Positions 15,964-23,908 of a DNA stretch of 64,000 nucleotides are shown here, one piece after another (the first letter of the stretch is position 1; each line of letters starts with the position of its first letter). Source of the stretch: Planctomycetota bacterium (GTDB lineage Bacteria > Planctomycetota > Planctomycetia > Pirellulales > PALSA-1355); NCBI GenBank assembly GCA_003389325.1, contig QQVE01000059.1, positions 85,120 to 149,119 on the forward strand, written 5' to 3'. The notes beneath the pieces are model-generated. The model ran no database searches. It was given only the letters and a program-made list of their open reading frames with translations, and had not been told where the DNA came from. Position numbers and translations under genes: made by a program.

Positions 15964-17361
15964 TCAAGCATCCTCTTCGCCGGCGCCGGCCAGCTTCTTG
16001 CGCAGCGTGGCGCGATGGATGCCCAGCGTGTCGGCCGCCGCCGCGCGATTTCCCGAAGTGCGGGAGAGCACGGTCTCGAACAACGAAGGTTCGACCTGGG
16101 ACAACAACGCCTGATAGAGCCGGCCGTGGGAAGAGCCTTGGGCCAGGCGCTGCTGCGTCCAGGCCCGTACGGCGACCGCCAATCGGTCGCCGGCCCCGCC
16201 GGTGGGCTCCAACTCGCTGGCCGGCGGCAGGTGCTCCACGCCGATCTCGCCTCCGCGGGCCAACAACATGCCGTGCTCGACCGCGTGCCGAAGTTGACGC
16301 ACGTTGCCGGGCCAAGGGCGTCGGCAGAGTTCTGCCAGCGCGGCTTCGGACAGCCTCGGTGCGGAAGCGGACCCGCGGTGTGCCAGCCTTAGAAAATGCT
16401 CCGCCAGAAGCGGGATGTCTTCGACGCGTTCGCGCAGCGGCGGCAGCGCGATCTCGAAGGCCGCCAGGCGGTAGTACAGATCGCGGCGCAAGGCCGGTTT
16501 CTCGCCGGAGTCGTTTAAGGGGCGGTTCGTCGCGGCGATCACGCGAAACGACGTCGCCCGCGGTTCGGCGCTACCCACAGGCACCAGTTCGTGTTGCTCG
16601 AGCACGCGCAGCAGCTTCACCTGGACGCTGGGAGGAATGTCGCCGGCCTCGTCGAAGAACACCGTGGCGCCGTCGGCCAACTCGAGCATGCCCTGCCGTT
16701 CTCCTTCGGCGCCGGTGTAGGCACCCCGCACGTGGCCGAACAGTTCGCTCTCGACGAGCGACGGACTGAGTGAGGCCAAGTGAATCGGCACGAACGGCCG
16801 GTCGGCTCGCGACGAGTGGCGGTGCACGGCGCGGGCCACGAGCTCCTTGCCGGTGCCGCTTTCGCCGGTAATCAGCACCGAAGCGTCGGTCGGCGATACC
16901 AATGCGATGCGCTTGAACACTTCCTGCATCGCGGGGCTCGTGCCGAGCAGCTCGGCGTGCGTCGCCCCGGGCTCGCTCTGCTCGGACGAACGGGCGGGAG
17001 CGCGGTGGGCCAGAGCCCGATCGATCACGATGGCGGCCTGTTCCAAGTCGAACGGCTTTGCCAGGTAGTCGAATGCCCCGTTGCGCATCGCCGTGACGGC
17101 GACATCGAGGTTGCCGAAGGCCGTGATCACGACGATCGGAATCGGTCCGGCCAGGTCGCGCAGGCGCTGCATGGCGGTCAGGCCATCCATGCCTGGCAGG
17201 CGTACGTCGAGCACGACCAGATCGGGCGTCCGCCGCGCGACGGTCTCGAGCGCCTCTTCGGCGCTGGCCGCCACGCTCACGTCGTGGCCCGATTCCGACA
17301 GCAGCCGCTTGAGGCCCCAGCAGATGCTTTCTTCGTCGTCGACAACTAGCACGTGACTCAT
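15964..17361 (-). CDS. sigma54-dependent NtrC-family response regulator
   Basis: 465 residues with three domains. The receiver domain (1-120) has Asp in VVLDVRLPGMDG and Lys in YLAKPFDLE. The AAA+ domain (about 140-375) has Walker A GESGTGKE, Walker B VFFDEAGDI and the sigma54-contact loop as GAYTGA, the tyrosine form of GAFTGA. A Fis-type helix-turn-helix closes the protein (GNRAAAADTLGIHRATLRKK). It should activate sigma54 promoters when phosphorylated. The paired kinase gene ends 11 bases upstream, so the two form an operon. Confidence 0.93.
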   Translation of the reverse strand: MSHVLVVDDEESICWGLKRLLSESGHDVSVAASAEEALETVARRTPDLVVLDVRLPGMDGLTAMQRLRDLAGPIPIVVITAFGNLDVAVTAMRNGAFDYLAKPFDLEQAAIVIDRALAHRAPARSSEQSEPGATHAELLGTSPAMQEVFKRIALVSPTDASVLITGESGTGKELVARAVHRHSSRADRPFVPIHLASLSPSLVESELFGHVRGAYTGAEGERQGMLELADGATVFFDEAGDIPPSVQVKLLRVLEQHELVPVGSAEPRATSFRVIAATNRPLNDSGEKPALRRDLYYRLAAFEIALPPLRERVEDIPLLAEHFLRLAHRGSASAPRLSEAALAELCRRPWPGNVRQLRHAVEHGMLLARGGEIGVEHLPPASELEPTGGAGDRLAVAVRAWTQQRLAQGSSHGRLYQALLSQVEPSLFETVLSRTSGNRAAAADTLGIHRATLRKKLAGAGEEDA

Positions 17362-17372
17362 CGCGTACCCTT

Positions 17373-18815
17373 TCAGGTTCTCAGTTGTTCAGCGCGTGCG
17401 TCGGGCAGGTGGGCGTCGGCGGCGCTCTCGCGGATCGCGGCGGTCACGATCGGCAACCTTGCCTCGAAACAGGTCGCCTCGCCCGGCACGTAGCGCAGCG
17501 TGCCGCCATGGGCCTCGGCAATCTGACGCGCGACGGTTAGCCCCAGGCCGATGCCTTCCGGCTTGCTGGTGGCGAACGGCTCGAACAGCCGCGCGGCGAG
17601 CTGCTCGTCGGGCCCGGGCCCCGAGTCGAGCACGCGCAGGACCAGCTCATCTCCGGCGTGGTGCGCTTCGACGCGAACCCAACCGCCGCCGCCGGCCGCC
17701 TCGACGGCATTGAGCACGAGGTTCATCAGCAGTTGCCGTAGTTGCTCGGCATCGGCGAGCAGCGCGGCGCTGTTCTCTTCCGCCTTCGGCAGTCGAAGCG
17801 TCACGTTGCGGTGGGCACACGGCGGACCCACCAGTGCCGCGATATCCTCCAACGCGTCATCCAATCGGCACGTCTCGCGGTGCGGCTCCGAGGGCTGACC
17901 GGCGGTGAGGAACCGTTGCAGGTGTGTCTCAGTCATCGCGAGCTGGCGCAAGGCCACATCCAGGCTGTCTTGATCTACTTCCCGACAATGGCGGCGGTGC
18001 AACTGGACGGCGATGCGTGCTCCGGTGACGGCATTCCGCAGCTCGTGAGCCAGTCCACCACTGAGCTGCCCCAGCAGCGACAGCCGCTCGGATCGCTTGA
18101 TCACCCGGCGCAGTTCGTCGAGCTGGCCGCCGAGCGAGTTGACCGACCGCACCAGGTCGCCCAACTCGTCGTTGCGGGCGGGAACCTCGAGAGGAATGAA
18201 ATCGCCCTGCACGAGCCGGCCCAATTGGCGGCGCAGCTCGAGAATCGGACGCGTCATGCGTCGGGCGATGGCGATCGCCAATGCGGCCACGACCACCAGC
18301 AGCAGCCCTCCCACGACGAGCGGTGGATAGGCGGCTTCCCACCGCGCAGTACGCAGATGGCTCTGCGGATAAAGAATGTGCAATCGCATCGTGCGCCTGG
18401 ACGTGCCGCGCGGGGCGATGGGCACGGCGGCGTGCGCGTATTGCATGTCGGCGAGGCGAACCGTGCCCCCCAGGCGAAACGACTCCTCGGCGTTTTCACC
18501 GGGTGGAGACCTGTCCTCAACCGATGGCAATGCTGCCGGATCGACTCCTTGCAGGCTGGCAGCCCGCACGCGCCCCCGCTCGTCGAGCAGCAGAAACTCG
18601 GCGCCGGAGAGGCCGCGCGTTTGGCGAAGCACCGAATCGGTGAGCGGAAAGTGCGCCTCCTGCAGCGTCCGGGCCACCTCCGACAACTGATGCTCGATGC
18701 GCAACTGCGTGCGGCGAGCCGACAGCACGGCATCGAGGATGCTCACGCCCACCACGACCGCCAGCATCACGCCGGCAAAGGGAAACAGAATTTGATAGCG
18801 CAGCGGCCAGCGCAT
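17373..18815 (-). CDS. membrane sensor histidine kinase, partner of the NtrC-like regulator
   Basis: 480 residues from the ATG at 18815, chosen because AGGAG lies six bases before it. Two membrane segments (about 6-30 and 164-186) flank an extracytoplasmic sensor region. A HAMP-like linker is followed by the phospho-acceptor His in SGGLAHELRNAVTG (about residue 257). The catalytic domain shows the N box MNLVLNAVEAAGG, G1 VLDSGPGPDEQ and G2 GIGLGLTVARQIAEAHGG. The DHp type (HELRN) fits NtrB/ZraS-like kinases that pair with NtrC regulators. The signal sensed is unknown. Confidence 0.92.
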   Translation of the reverse strand: MRWPLRYQILFPFAGVMLAVVVGVSILDAVLSARRTQLRIEHQLSEVARTLQEAHFPLTDSVLRQTRGLSGAEFLLLDERGRVRAASLQGVDPAALPSVEDRSPPGENAEESFRLGGTVRLADMQYAHAAVPIAPRGTSRRTMRLHILYPQSHLRTARWEAAYPPLVVGGLLLVVVAALAIAIARRMTRPILELRRQLGRLVQGDFIPLEVPARNDELGDLVRSVNSLGGQLDELRRVIKRSERLSLLGQLSGGLAHELRNAVTGARIAVQLHRRHCREVDQDSLDVALRQLAMTETHLQRFLTAGQPSEPHRETCRLDDALEDIAALVGPPCAHRNVTLRLPKAEENSAALLADAEQLRQLLMNLVLNAVEAAGGGGWVRVEAHHAGDELVLRVLDSGPGPDEQLAARLFEPFATSKPEGIGLGLTVARQIAEAHGGTLRYVPGEATCFEARLPIVTAAIRESAADAHLPDARAEQLRT

Positions 18816-19225
18816 GGCGATCTCCTGTGCGGGACGCAAACTCGACCCGCAACGCCCATTTTATGACGGCTGCTGGTGCCCATCAATGAAGCGCCGCCAG
18901 CGCGTAAGCGCATGCACCCTGCCGGGCATTTGGATTGCCGTCGGGCGCCAGCGTCAAAGTCGGGGCAGTTTGCCTGAGTGGAATGCCCGCTGGGGGCAAG
19001 AAGCCGCGTAGCGAGCGATCCATCTGTCAATCCAGAAACAGTGTCCACTCGCCCGGCACGACTACCGATTCTAAGGAAGTGCAGGATCGTGCGGTCCCGT
19101 TGCGCGGGGTCCGATTCGGCACGGAAGCTTTGCACCCCCGGCGCCCCACGCGATCCGCCTTCAGCTCCCACGAAGGCAGCGGCAACCCCACGGCGCCTCC
19201 GACGCACGCACGAGGAATCTGGCGG
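18816..19225 (+). other. divergent intergenic region, 410 bases
   Basis: This stretch separates the histidine-kinase gene from the large unknown gene. It contains several short imperfect hairpins around 18910-19000, built from GGCA/TGCC and CCCGG/CCGGG pairs. I see no gene. I looked for a -24/-12 sigma54 promoter (TGGC-N9-TTGC spacing) because of the neighbouring NtrC-like regulator and did not find a convincing one. Confidence 0.4.
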
Positions 19226-21859
19226 ATGAACAAGGCTAAAAACCACAGCCCGATCTGGCCTTACCTGGCCATCTTGTCCTGTCTGTTCGTGTTGAGCCTC
19301 ACCGCTCCGCGGGCATGGCAGCGCAAGGCACGTCAACCTCAAGCTGGGACCCAGCCGACGGCCGGCACGCGGCAACGGGGCGCCGATGAACTCCATGCTC
19401 AGGCCCTTGTCGAGGATGAAGCGTCGCTCGAGAGCACCGACGCGGTTGAACTGGCCCCGTACGCCGCCGACCTGCGCGCCACGCAGTCCCCGCGGCACGT
19501 GCGGGAAGTCGCCATCGAACCGCCGGCCGGCGAGTTTGCTTCCGAAGTGAGAGACGAACCGGGCATGCCACCGGCTCCGGCACCCGAACTTCGCACCACC
19601 CGGCCTCCCAAAGCGTGGCCGCTGGAGGACGTGTGCCTGGCTCCCGATTCGACCCTGCCGGGCCTGGCCGCGCCGGGAACTCTGGTCGTCGAGCCGGCGC
19701 CCCGAACTCCCGCTTTGTTGGCCGCGCAGCCCGCACGTTCCGACGTGCCCAAGCCGGAAAAAGGGCCTACCGCGGCGTCCGAAGCTGACGCCGCGCCGGA
19801 CGATCTGCTGACCGAGCCCGACTATCCGGCCGCCGTGGCCTCTTCGAGTTGGCCGCTGCCGCGACGACTGCTCGAGCAGCTCAGCAATCTCGCACACGAG
19901 GATCCGTACCTGGTCTGGCCCCAACGGGCGATCGAGCTCGTGCATCGGTTGAGCCGTGAGAGCGACCAGCCCGAGTCCACGCGGCAGATTCTGGAAGCGC
20001 TTGACCGCATTGAAAACGGCGACTCGCTGATGCCCGCCGCCGATCCGGCGCTCGAAGGATCGATCGTGCGAGCGCGGTATGCCCTGCGGCGCTGGCTCGA
20101 TCTTTGGGAATCGGCCGCGGAATTGCACGACGTACCGCTCGAAGACCGCATCGACGAAACGGAAGCGAAACGCATCACGGCCTTGCTGGCCGAGTTCGAT
20201 GCCCTGGCCGCCGAGAATCCCGCAGAGGGATCCGCCTGGCGCGAGTATCTGGAGCTGGACGCGCTGGCCGAGGCGGCCGAAAGTCCCAGCGGCCAGGCGC
20301 GACGCGATGCCGCGCGAAACGTGCTCGACCGGATGACGTCGCGGCGGCTCTCGCGATCCCAGCGGGCGTTTCTCGACAAAGCGCCGCTGGCGACGCTGCG
20401 CGAGCAATTGCACGGTTGGGCGGCCGAACCAATCACGTCGGAACGCGTGCTGCGGCATATCGAGCAATACGAGCACTCCGGAATGCCGAGCGATGCCAAG
20501 CTCGTGGTCGAAGACCTTCGCAGCTTGAGCTGGTCGGCACCCGAGCAGGCTCGGCAACTGGCCAAGTATCTCGATGCCCACTACCGCAATGCCAACATGC
20601 GGGTCGCGGCAGCCGGCGAACTGCTCAACTTGTTCGTCCCGCAGCCTGGCCGCATCGAAGCCCAGGTGCGCGACACGGTCGTGAACGTTCCGGTACGCGG
20701 CCACGCCAGCACGTTCACGCGGCTGTCGATCCGGCTCGTGCCCGACGAGCGTCGAATTCGCCTCGGCCTTGAGGCCGCCGGCACGGTCGACTCGAACACC
20801 GTCTCGACTGCCGGGCCAGCGACGTTTCGCAACACGGGCCAGTCGACCTTCCTGGTCCGCAAGCTGTTTGTATTGGGACCGCAGGGGCTGAACGTCTGGC
20901 CGGCCATTGCCGAGGCCGAGAACAACTACAGCTACCTGGTCTCGCTCGAAACCGATTTCGATCGCGTGCCGCTGGTCGGCTCGCTCATCCGTGGCATCGC
21001 TCGCAGCCAGCACGACGAGATGCGTATGGTGGCGCGGCGGCACACCGAGCGCAAGGTGGCCGAGCGGGCCCTGCACGAGTTGGACAATGAAGTGCAGCAG
21101 CGGCTGCTCGAAGCGGGCAAGAAGGTCGAGGAACACCAGGTGGCCACGCTGCACCGTCTGGGGCTGGAGCTGGTGCCAATCTCGCTGCAAACAACCGAAG
21201 ACCGCGTCGTAGCTCGAGCCCGGCTTTCCAGCGGCGTGCAACTCGGGGCCCACACGCCGCGTCCTCGGGCCCCGTCGGATAGCTGGCTCAGCCTTCAAAC
21301 GCACCAGACGGTGCTCAACAACGGGCTGCAGCAATTGAACCTCGACGGCCAGGTGTTCGAGTTGGACAGTTTGTTTCAGCGAATCGCCGACAAGCTGGCG
21401 CGTCCCGAGATCGCCGAGCAGGAGGACCTGCCCGAAGACGTACGTGTGGAGTTTGCCGACAAAGACGCCATCACCGTGCAATGCCGCGACGGGCTGATCG
21501 AAGTCACCCTGGCCTTTGCCGAGTTGCGGCACGCCGGAAGCCTGTGGCGCAATTTCCGCGTACGTACTTCCTACGTGCCCAAGATCGAAGGACTTTCTCC
21601 GCGGCTGGTGCGCAACCCGGACGATACGATTCACCTCGAAGGGCGCAGCCTGCGCGGCAAGATCGCGTTCAAGCTGCGGGCCATCTTCAGCAAGGTGCTG
21701 TCTCCCAACCGGCAATTGCGGCTGCTGGATGATTCGATCACCGACGACGAACGGCTGCGCGGCTTGCAGATCACGCAGTTCAAAGTTGAGGACGGTTGGA
21801 TCGGCCTGGCCTACAGCCCGCGCCGCGTGTCGAGCAAGGTGGCCCGCAAGCCCGAGTGA
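19226..21859 (+). CDS. large membrane-anchored protein of unknown family
   Basis: 877 residues from the ATG at 19226, which directly precedes a membrane anchor at about residues 11-28 (WPYLAILSCLFVLSLTA). Residues 35-200 are low complexity, rich in Pro, Ala and Glu. From about 205 the chain is folded, with long helices to about 460, a beta-rich segment around 490-540 (VRDTVVNVPVRGHAS), a charged helical stretch around 590-640 (HTERKVAERALHELDNEVQQ) and a mixed C-terminal part. I recognise no enzymatic motif. Composition matches its neighbours, so transfer is not suggested. Confidence 0.72.
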   Translation: MNKAKNHSPIWPYLAILSCLFVLSLTAPRAWQRKARQPQAGTQPTAGTRQRGADELHAQALVEDEASLESTDAVELAPYAADLRATQSPRHVREVAIEPPAGEFASEVRDEPGMPPAPAPELRTTRPPKAWPLEDVCLAPDSTLPGLAAPGTLVVEPAPRTPALLAAQPARSDVPKPEKGPTAASEADAAPDDLLTEPDYPAAVASSSWPLPRRLLEQLSNLAHEDPYLVWPQRAIELVHRLSRESDQPESTRQILEALDRIENGDSLMPAADPALEGSIVRARYALRRWLDLWESAAELHDVPLEDRIDETEAKRITALLAEFDALAAENPAEGSAWREYLELDALAEAAESPSGQARRDAARNVLDRMTSRRLSRSQRAFLDKAPLATLREQLHGWAAEPITSERVLRHIEQYEHSGMPSDAKLVVEDLRSLSWSAPEQARQLAKYLDAHYRNANMRVAAAGELLNLFVPQPGRIEAQVRDTVVNVPVRGHASTFTRLSIRLVPDERRIRLGLEAAGTVDSNTVSTAGPATFRNTGQSTFLVRKLFVLGPQGLNVWPAIAEAENNYSYLVSLETDFDRVPLVGSLIRGIARSQHDEMRMVARRHTERKVAERALHELDNEVQQRLLEAGKKVEEHQVATLHRLGLELVPISLQTTEDRVVARARLSSGVQLGAHTPRPRAPSDSWLSLQTHQTVLNNGLQQLNLDGQVFELDSLFQRIADKLARPEIAEQEDLPEDVRVEFADKDAITVQCRDGLIEVTLAFAELRHAGSLWRNFRVRTSYVPKIEGLSPRLVRNPDDTIHLEGRSLRGKIAFKLRAIFSKVLSPNRQLRLLDDSITDDERLRGLQITQFKVEDGWIGLAYSPRRVSSKVARKPE

Positions 21860-22102
21860 CGCGGCCCGGTCGTTGGCCTCGCATCTCTTCCTGCCCGCCT
21901 GCTAGCGGCCCCAACCGGGCCGCGGAGCATCTCCGTGCAAGCCTCGAGTACGACTGCGCGCACAGAACGCGCGTAAGCAGAAGACGAGTTTTCGGCAAAT
22001 TCCGCAAAAGCGGCCCGACGTAGTTTGCCGATGATGCCGGTAAGTACACAGATCACCGCGTTGGACGTTTGCGGTGAGTTCATGCTAGCAAAGGAGTGCA
22101 GC

Positions 22103-23398
22103 ATGCTTCGCGTCACGAACTGCATTATAGCGTTGACCATTGGCCTGGCGTGGACCTGCGAGGCATCCCTGTTGCAGGCCCAGTCTCGTTTCGAGGCCTC
22201 CCCGGCGTCCGCGATGGCTCGCGGTACTAACGGATCGCGCACGGTCGACTACGTCGTCGAGATCCCGCCTGAGGAAGACGCAGCCAATTTCGCTCCTGAG
22301 CCGCCGAACCCGCAGGCGATGGCCGCGCAGTCGCTCGAGGAAGCAACGGAAGAACCCGAGGCGGCGTCGCTCGAAGAAGAAACCGAGCTGATCAAAGAGC
22401 GCTACCCAAGCGGCAACACCTACATCGAGCGTCACGTCACACAGGATGCCCGGGGCAACTACCTGAATCACGGCCCCTGGAAGACGTGGGACGAGCGCGG
22501 CAATCTAGTGGCCCAGGGACAGTACGAGTACGGCAACCGCACCGGCGTGTGGATTCGCTGGTACCGCAGCGTCTCGGACGCCAACCTTCTGTCCAAGCTG
22601 CCCTACAAGCAATTCCCCGGACCGTTCATCTCGCAGGCCGAATTCAAGAACGACCTGCTCGACGGGCTGTGGACGATCTACGACGGCAAGACCCGCAAAA
22701 TCAGCCAGTGGAAGTTCTCCAAGGGCAAGCGTCATGGCCCGTCGATTTGGTGGTACGCCAACGGCAAGAAAATGCGCGAGGCGCAATTCGTCGACGGCGA
22801 TATGGACGGTGACTACCTCGAATGGGCTCCGGATGGCTCGCTGGCCGTCAAGGAAACCTACGAGTCGGGCCGCCGGCTGGCCATGAAGACGAGCCACTAC
22901 AAGAACGGCGCCAAAAAGTCCGAGGGCATGTACCTCTTCGCCCAGGACGTGGAACACTCGCCCGACGACTGGTGGAACTGCAAGCTTGTGACGACGGTCA
23001 AGAGCGGCAAGGACGAAAAGCATGGCAAGTGGACCAGTTGGTTCCCGACCAAGCAGAAGCAGCTCGAAGGCACTTACGAGCACGACGTGCAGGTCGGCGA
23101 ATTCACCTGGTGGCACTCCAACGGCCAGAAGGCCCTTCAAGGCAGCTTCGACCACGGCAAGCAGGACGGCACCTGGACCTGGTGGCACGCCAACGGCCAA
23201 AAGTCGATCGAGGGCGAATACGTCAAGGGCAACCCCACCGGCCGCTGGCACTGGTGGAAGGAAGACGGGCACGTCGTGCAGTCGGCCGACCTGTCGAACT
23301 CCGAGGGAATCGTGATCGATACGCCCCGCGAGCTCGAGCCGCAGCAAGCACCCCGCGTGAGCAAGCCGCTCCAGCCGTCGCAACCCAAGCGGCGCTAA
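22103..23398 (+). CDS. secreted protein with MORN-like (YwqK-type) repeats
   Basis: 431 residues from the ATG at 22103, which has AAGGAG six bases upstream; an earlier in-frame ATG gives no signal peptide at its start. A signal peptide is followed by an acidic linker. Then about nine units of roughly 23-30 residues repeat with the pattern GxWxxWxxxGxxxxxGxYxxG, for example GTWTWWHANGQKSIEGEYVK and GRWHWWKEDGHVVQ. This resembles the MORN_2/YwqK repeat, a beta-hairpin unit involved in protein or lipid contacts. The C-terminus is Pro/Gln-rich. A strong terminator follows the stop codon. Confidence 0.78.
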   Translation: MLRVTNCIIALTIGLAWTCEASLLQAQSRFEASPASAMARGTNGSRTVDYVVEIPPEEDAANFAPEPPNPQAMAAQSLEEATEEPEAASLEEETELIKERYPSGNTYIERHVTQDARGNYLNHGPWKTWDERGNLVAQGQYEYGNRTGVWIRWYRSVSDANLLSKLPYKQFPGPFISQAEFKNDLLDGLWTIYDGKTRKISQWKFSKGKRHGPSIWWYANGKKMREAQFVDGDMDGDYLEWAPDGSLAVKETYESGRRLAMKTSHYKNGAKKSEGMYLFAQDVEHSPDDWWNCKLVTTVKSGKDEKHGKWTSWFPTKQKQLEGTYEHDVQVGEFTWWHSNGQKALQGSFDHGKQDGTWTWWHANGQKSIEGEYVKGNPTGRWHWWKEDGHVVQSADLSNSEGIVIDTPRELEPQQAPRVSKPLQPSQPKRR

Positions 23399-23421
23399 CG
23401 GCGCGCGAAGCGAAATTCCTG

Positions 23422-23456
23422 GAGCCCGGCGATGCCCATCGCCGGGCTCTTTTTTT
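23422..23456 (+). terminator. strong rho-independent terminator after the MORN-repeat gene
   Basis: GAGCCCGGCGAT pairs perfectly with ATCGCCGGGCTC around a GCCC loop and is followed by seven T. It starts 23 bases after the stop codon at 23398. Confidence 0.93.
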
Positions 23457-23516
23457 GCGCCGTCGATGGTCCGAAAAAGGTCGAGAATTGTAGCCGCTCG
23501 CGGTGCGAAACCGCCC

Positions 23517-23545
23517 TTGACCCCGTTTGGCGATTCTCCTATTCT
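23517..23545 (+). promoter_or_regulatory. sigma70-type promoter for a candidate non-coding RNA
   Basis: TTGACC (23517-23522) and TATTCT (23540-23545) are separated by exactly 17 bases. The -35 box matches consensus at five of six positions; the -10 box keeps the three most conserved positions. It lies 60 bases beyond a strong terminator, so it would start a new transcript at about 23552. Confidence 0.55.
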
Positions 23546-23551
23546 CCCGCC

Positions 23552-23862
23552 TCACGTTGGGACGAGCGAGGCGGCGGCCACGAGCAATCGCGGCCCCGGG
23601 CAGCTCGCCCGGCGGGAAACACAACGATCCATGTGGACGGGTCCGCACCGGGAAAGAACGTGAAACAACGGCTTTTCTGCGGACCGCGAAGCGATTCTTG
23701 CCGGCATGGATGCAGGCGGTTCGCTTCGGTTACACGGTGGCCCGACAACTAGGGCAGGCGAACAACCCAGCCACGTTCGTTTGCCAGATGTGTCCAATCG
23801 CTCCCGGAAAAGGTTGCTGTCCTCTGCCCCCCTGGGACACAGCCTTTCCGGGGGCTTTTTTT
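23552..23862 (+). ncRNA. candidate structured non-coding RNA of unknown class, about 310 nt
   Basis: The region lies between the terminator of the MORN-repeat gene and the 3' end of convergent glgC. It has its own promoter-like sequence and its own strong terminator. At least four hairpins precede the terminator: CCGCCTC/GAGGCGG (23547-23574, at the proposed 5' end), CCGGGC/GCCCGG near 23595-23612, GGTCCGC/GCGGACC (23640-23685), and an 11-bp stem GGCAGGCGAAC/GTTCGTTTGCC (23753-23785) with two G-U pairs. Open frames crossing it run through the terminator and have no good ribosome-binding site. I looked for signatures of RNase P RNA, tmRNA and SRP RNA and did not see them. A 6S-like RNA cannot be excluded. 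Confidence 0.5.
23803..23862 (+). terminator. strong rho-independent terminator of the candidate ncRNA
   Basis: An 18-bp stem with two one-base bulges is formed by CCCGGAAA-GGTTG-TGTCC (23803-23822) and GGACA-CAGCC-TTTCCGGG (23835-23852). It is followed by GGC and seven T (23856-23862). No coding gene on the plus strand ends near it. Confidence 0.85.
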
Positions 23863-23908
23863 GCGCTCTGGGTACCAAGCGCCCTCGGTCCGAAAGTGCG
23901 ATGCGACG

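Noticed and set aside
18767..21715. A 982-codon open frame on the minus strand opposite the large unknown gene
   Set aside because: The plus-strand frame has a start codon followed by a membrane anchor and plausible protein-like composition. The minus-strand translation is rich in Arg, Gly, Gln and His, with no hydrophobic-core pattern.
23552..23862. RNase P RNA, tmRNA or SRP RNA identity for the structured locus
   Set aside because: The conserved GAGGAAAGUCC core of RNase P RNA, the tRNA-like CCA end and tag frame of tmRNA and the GGAAG SRP loop are all absent.
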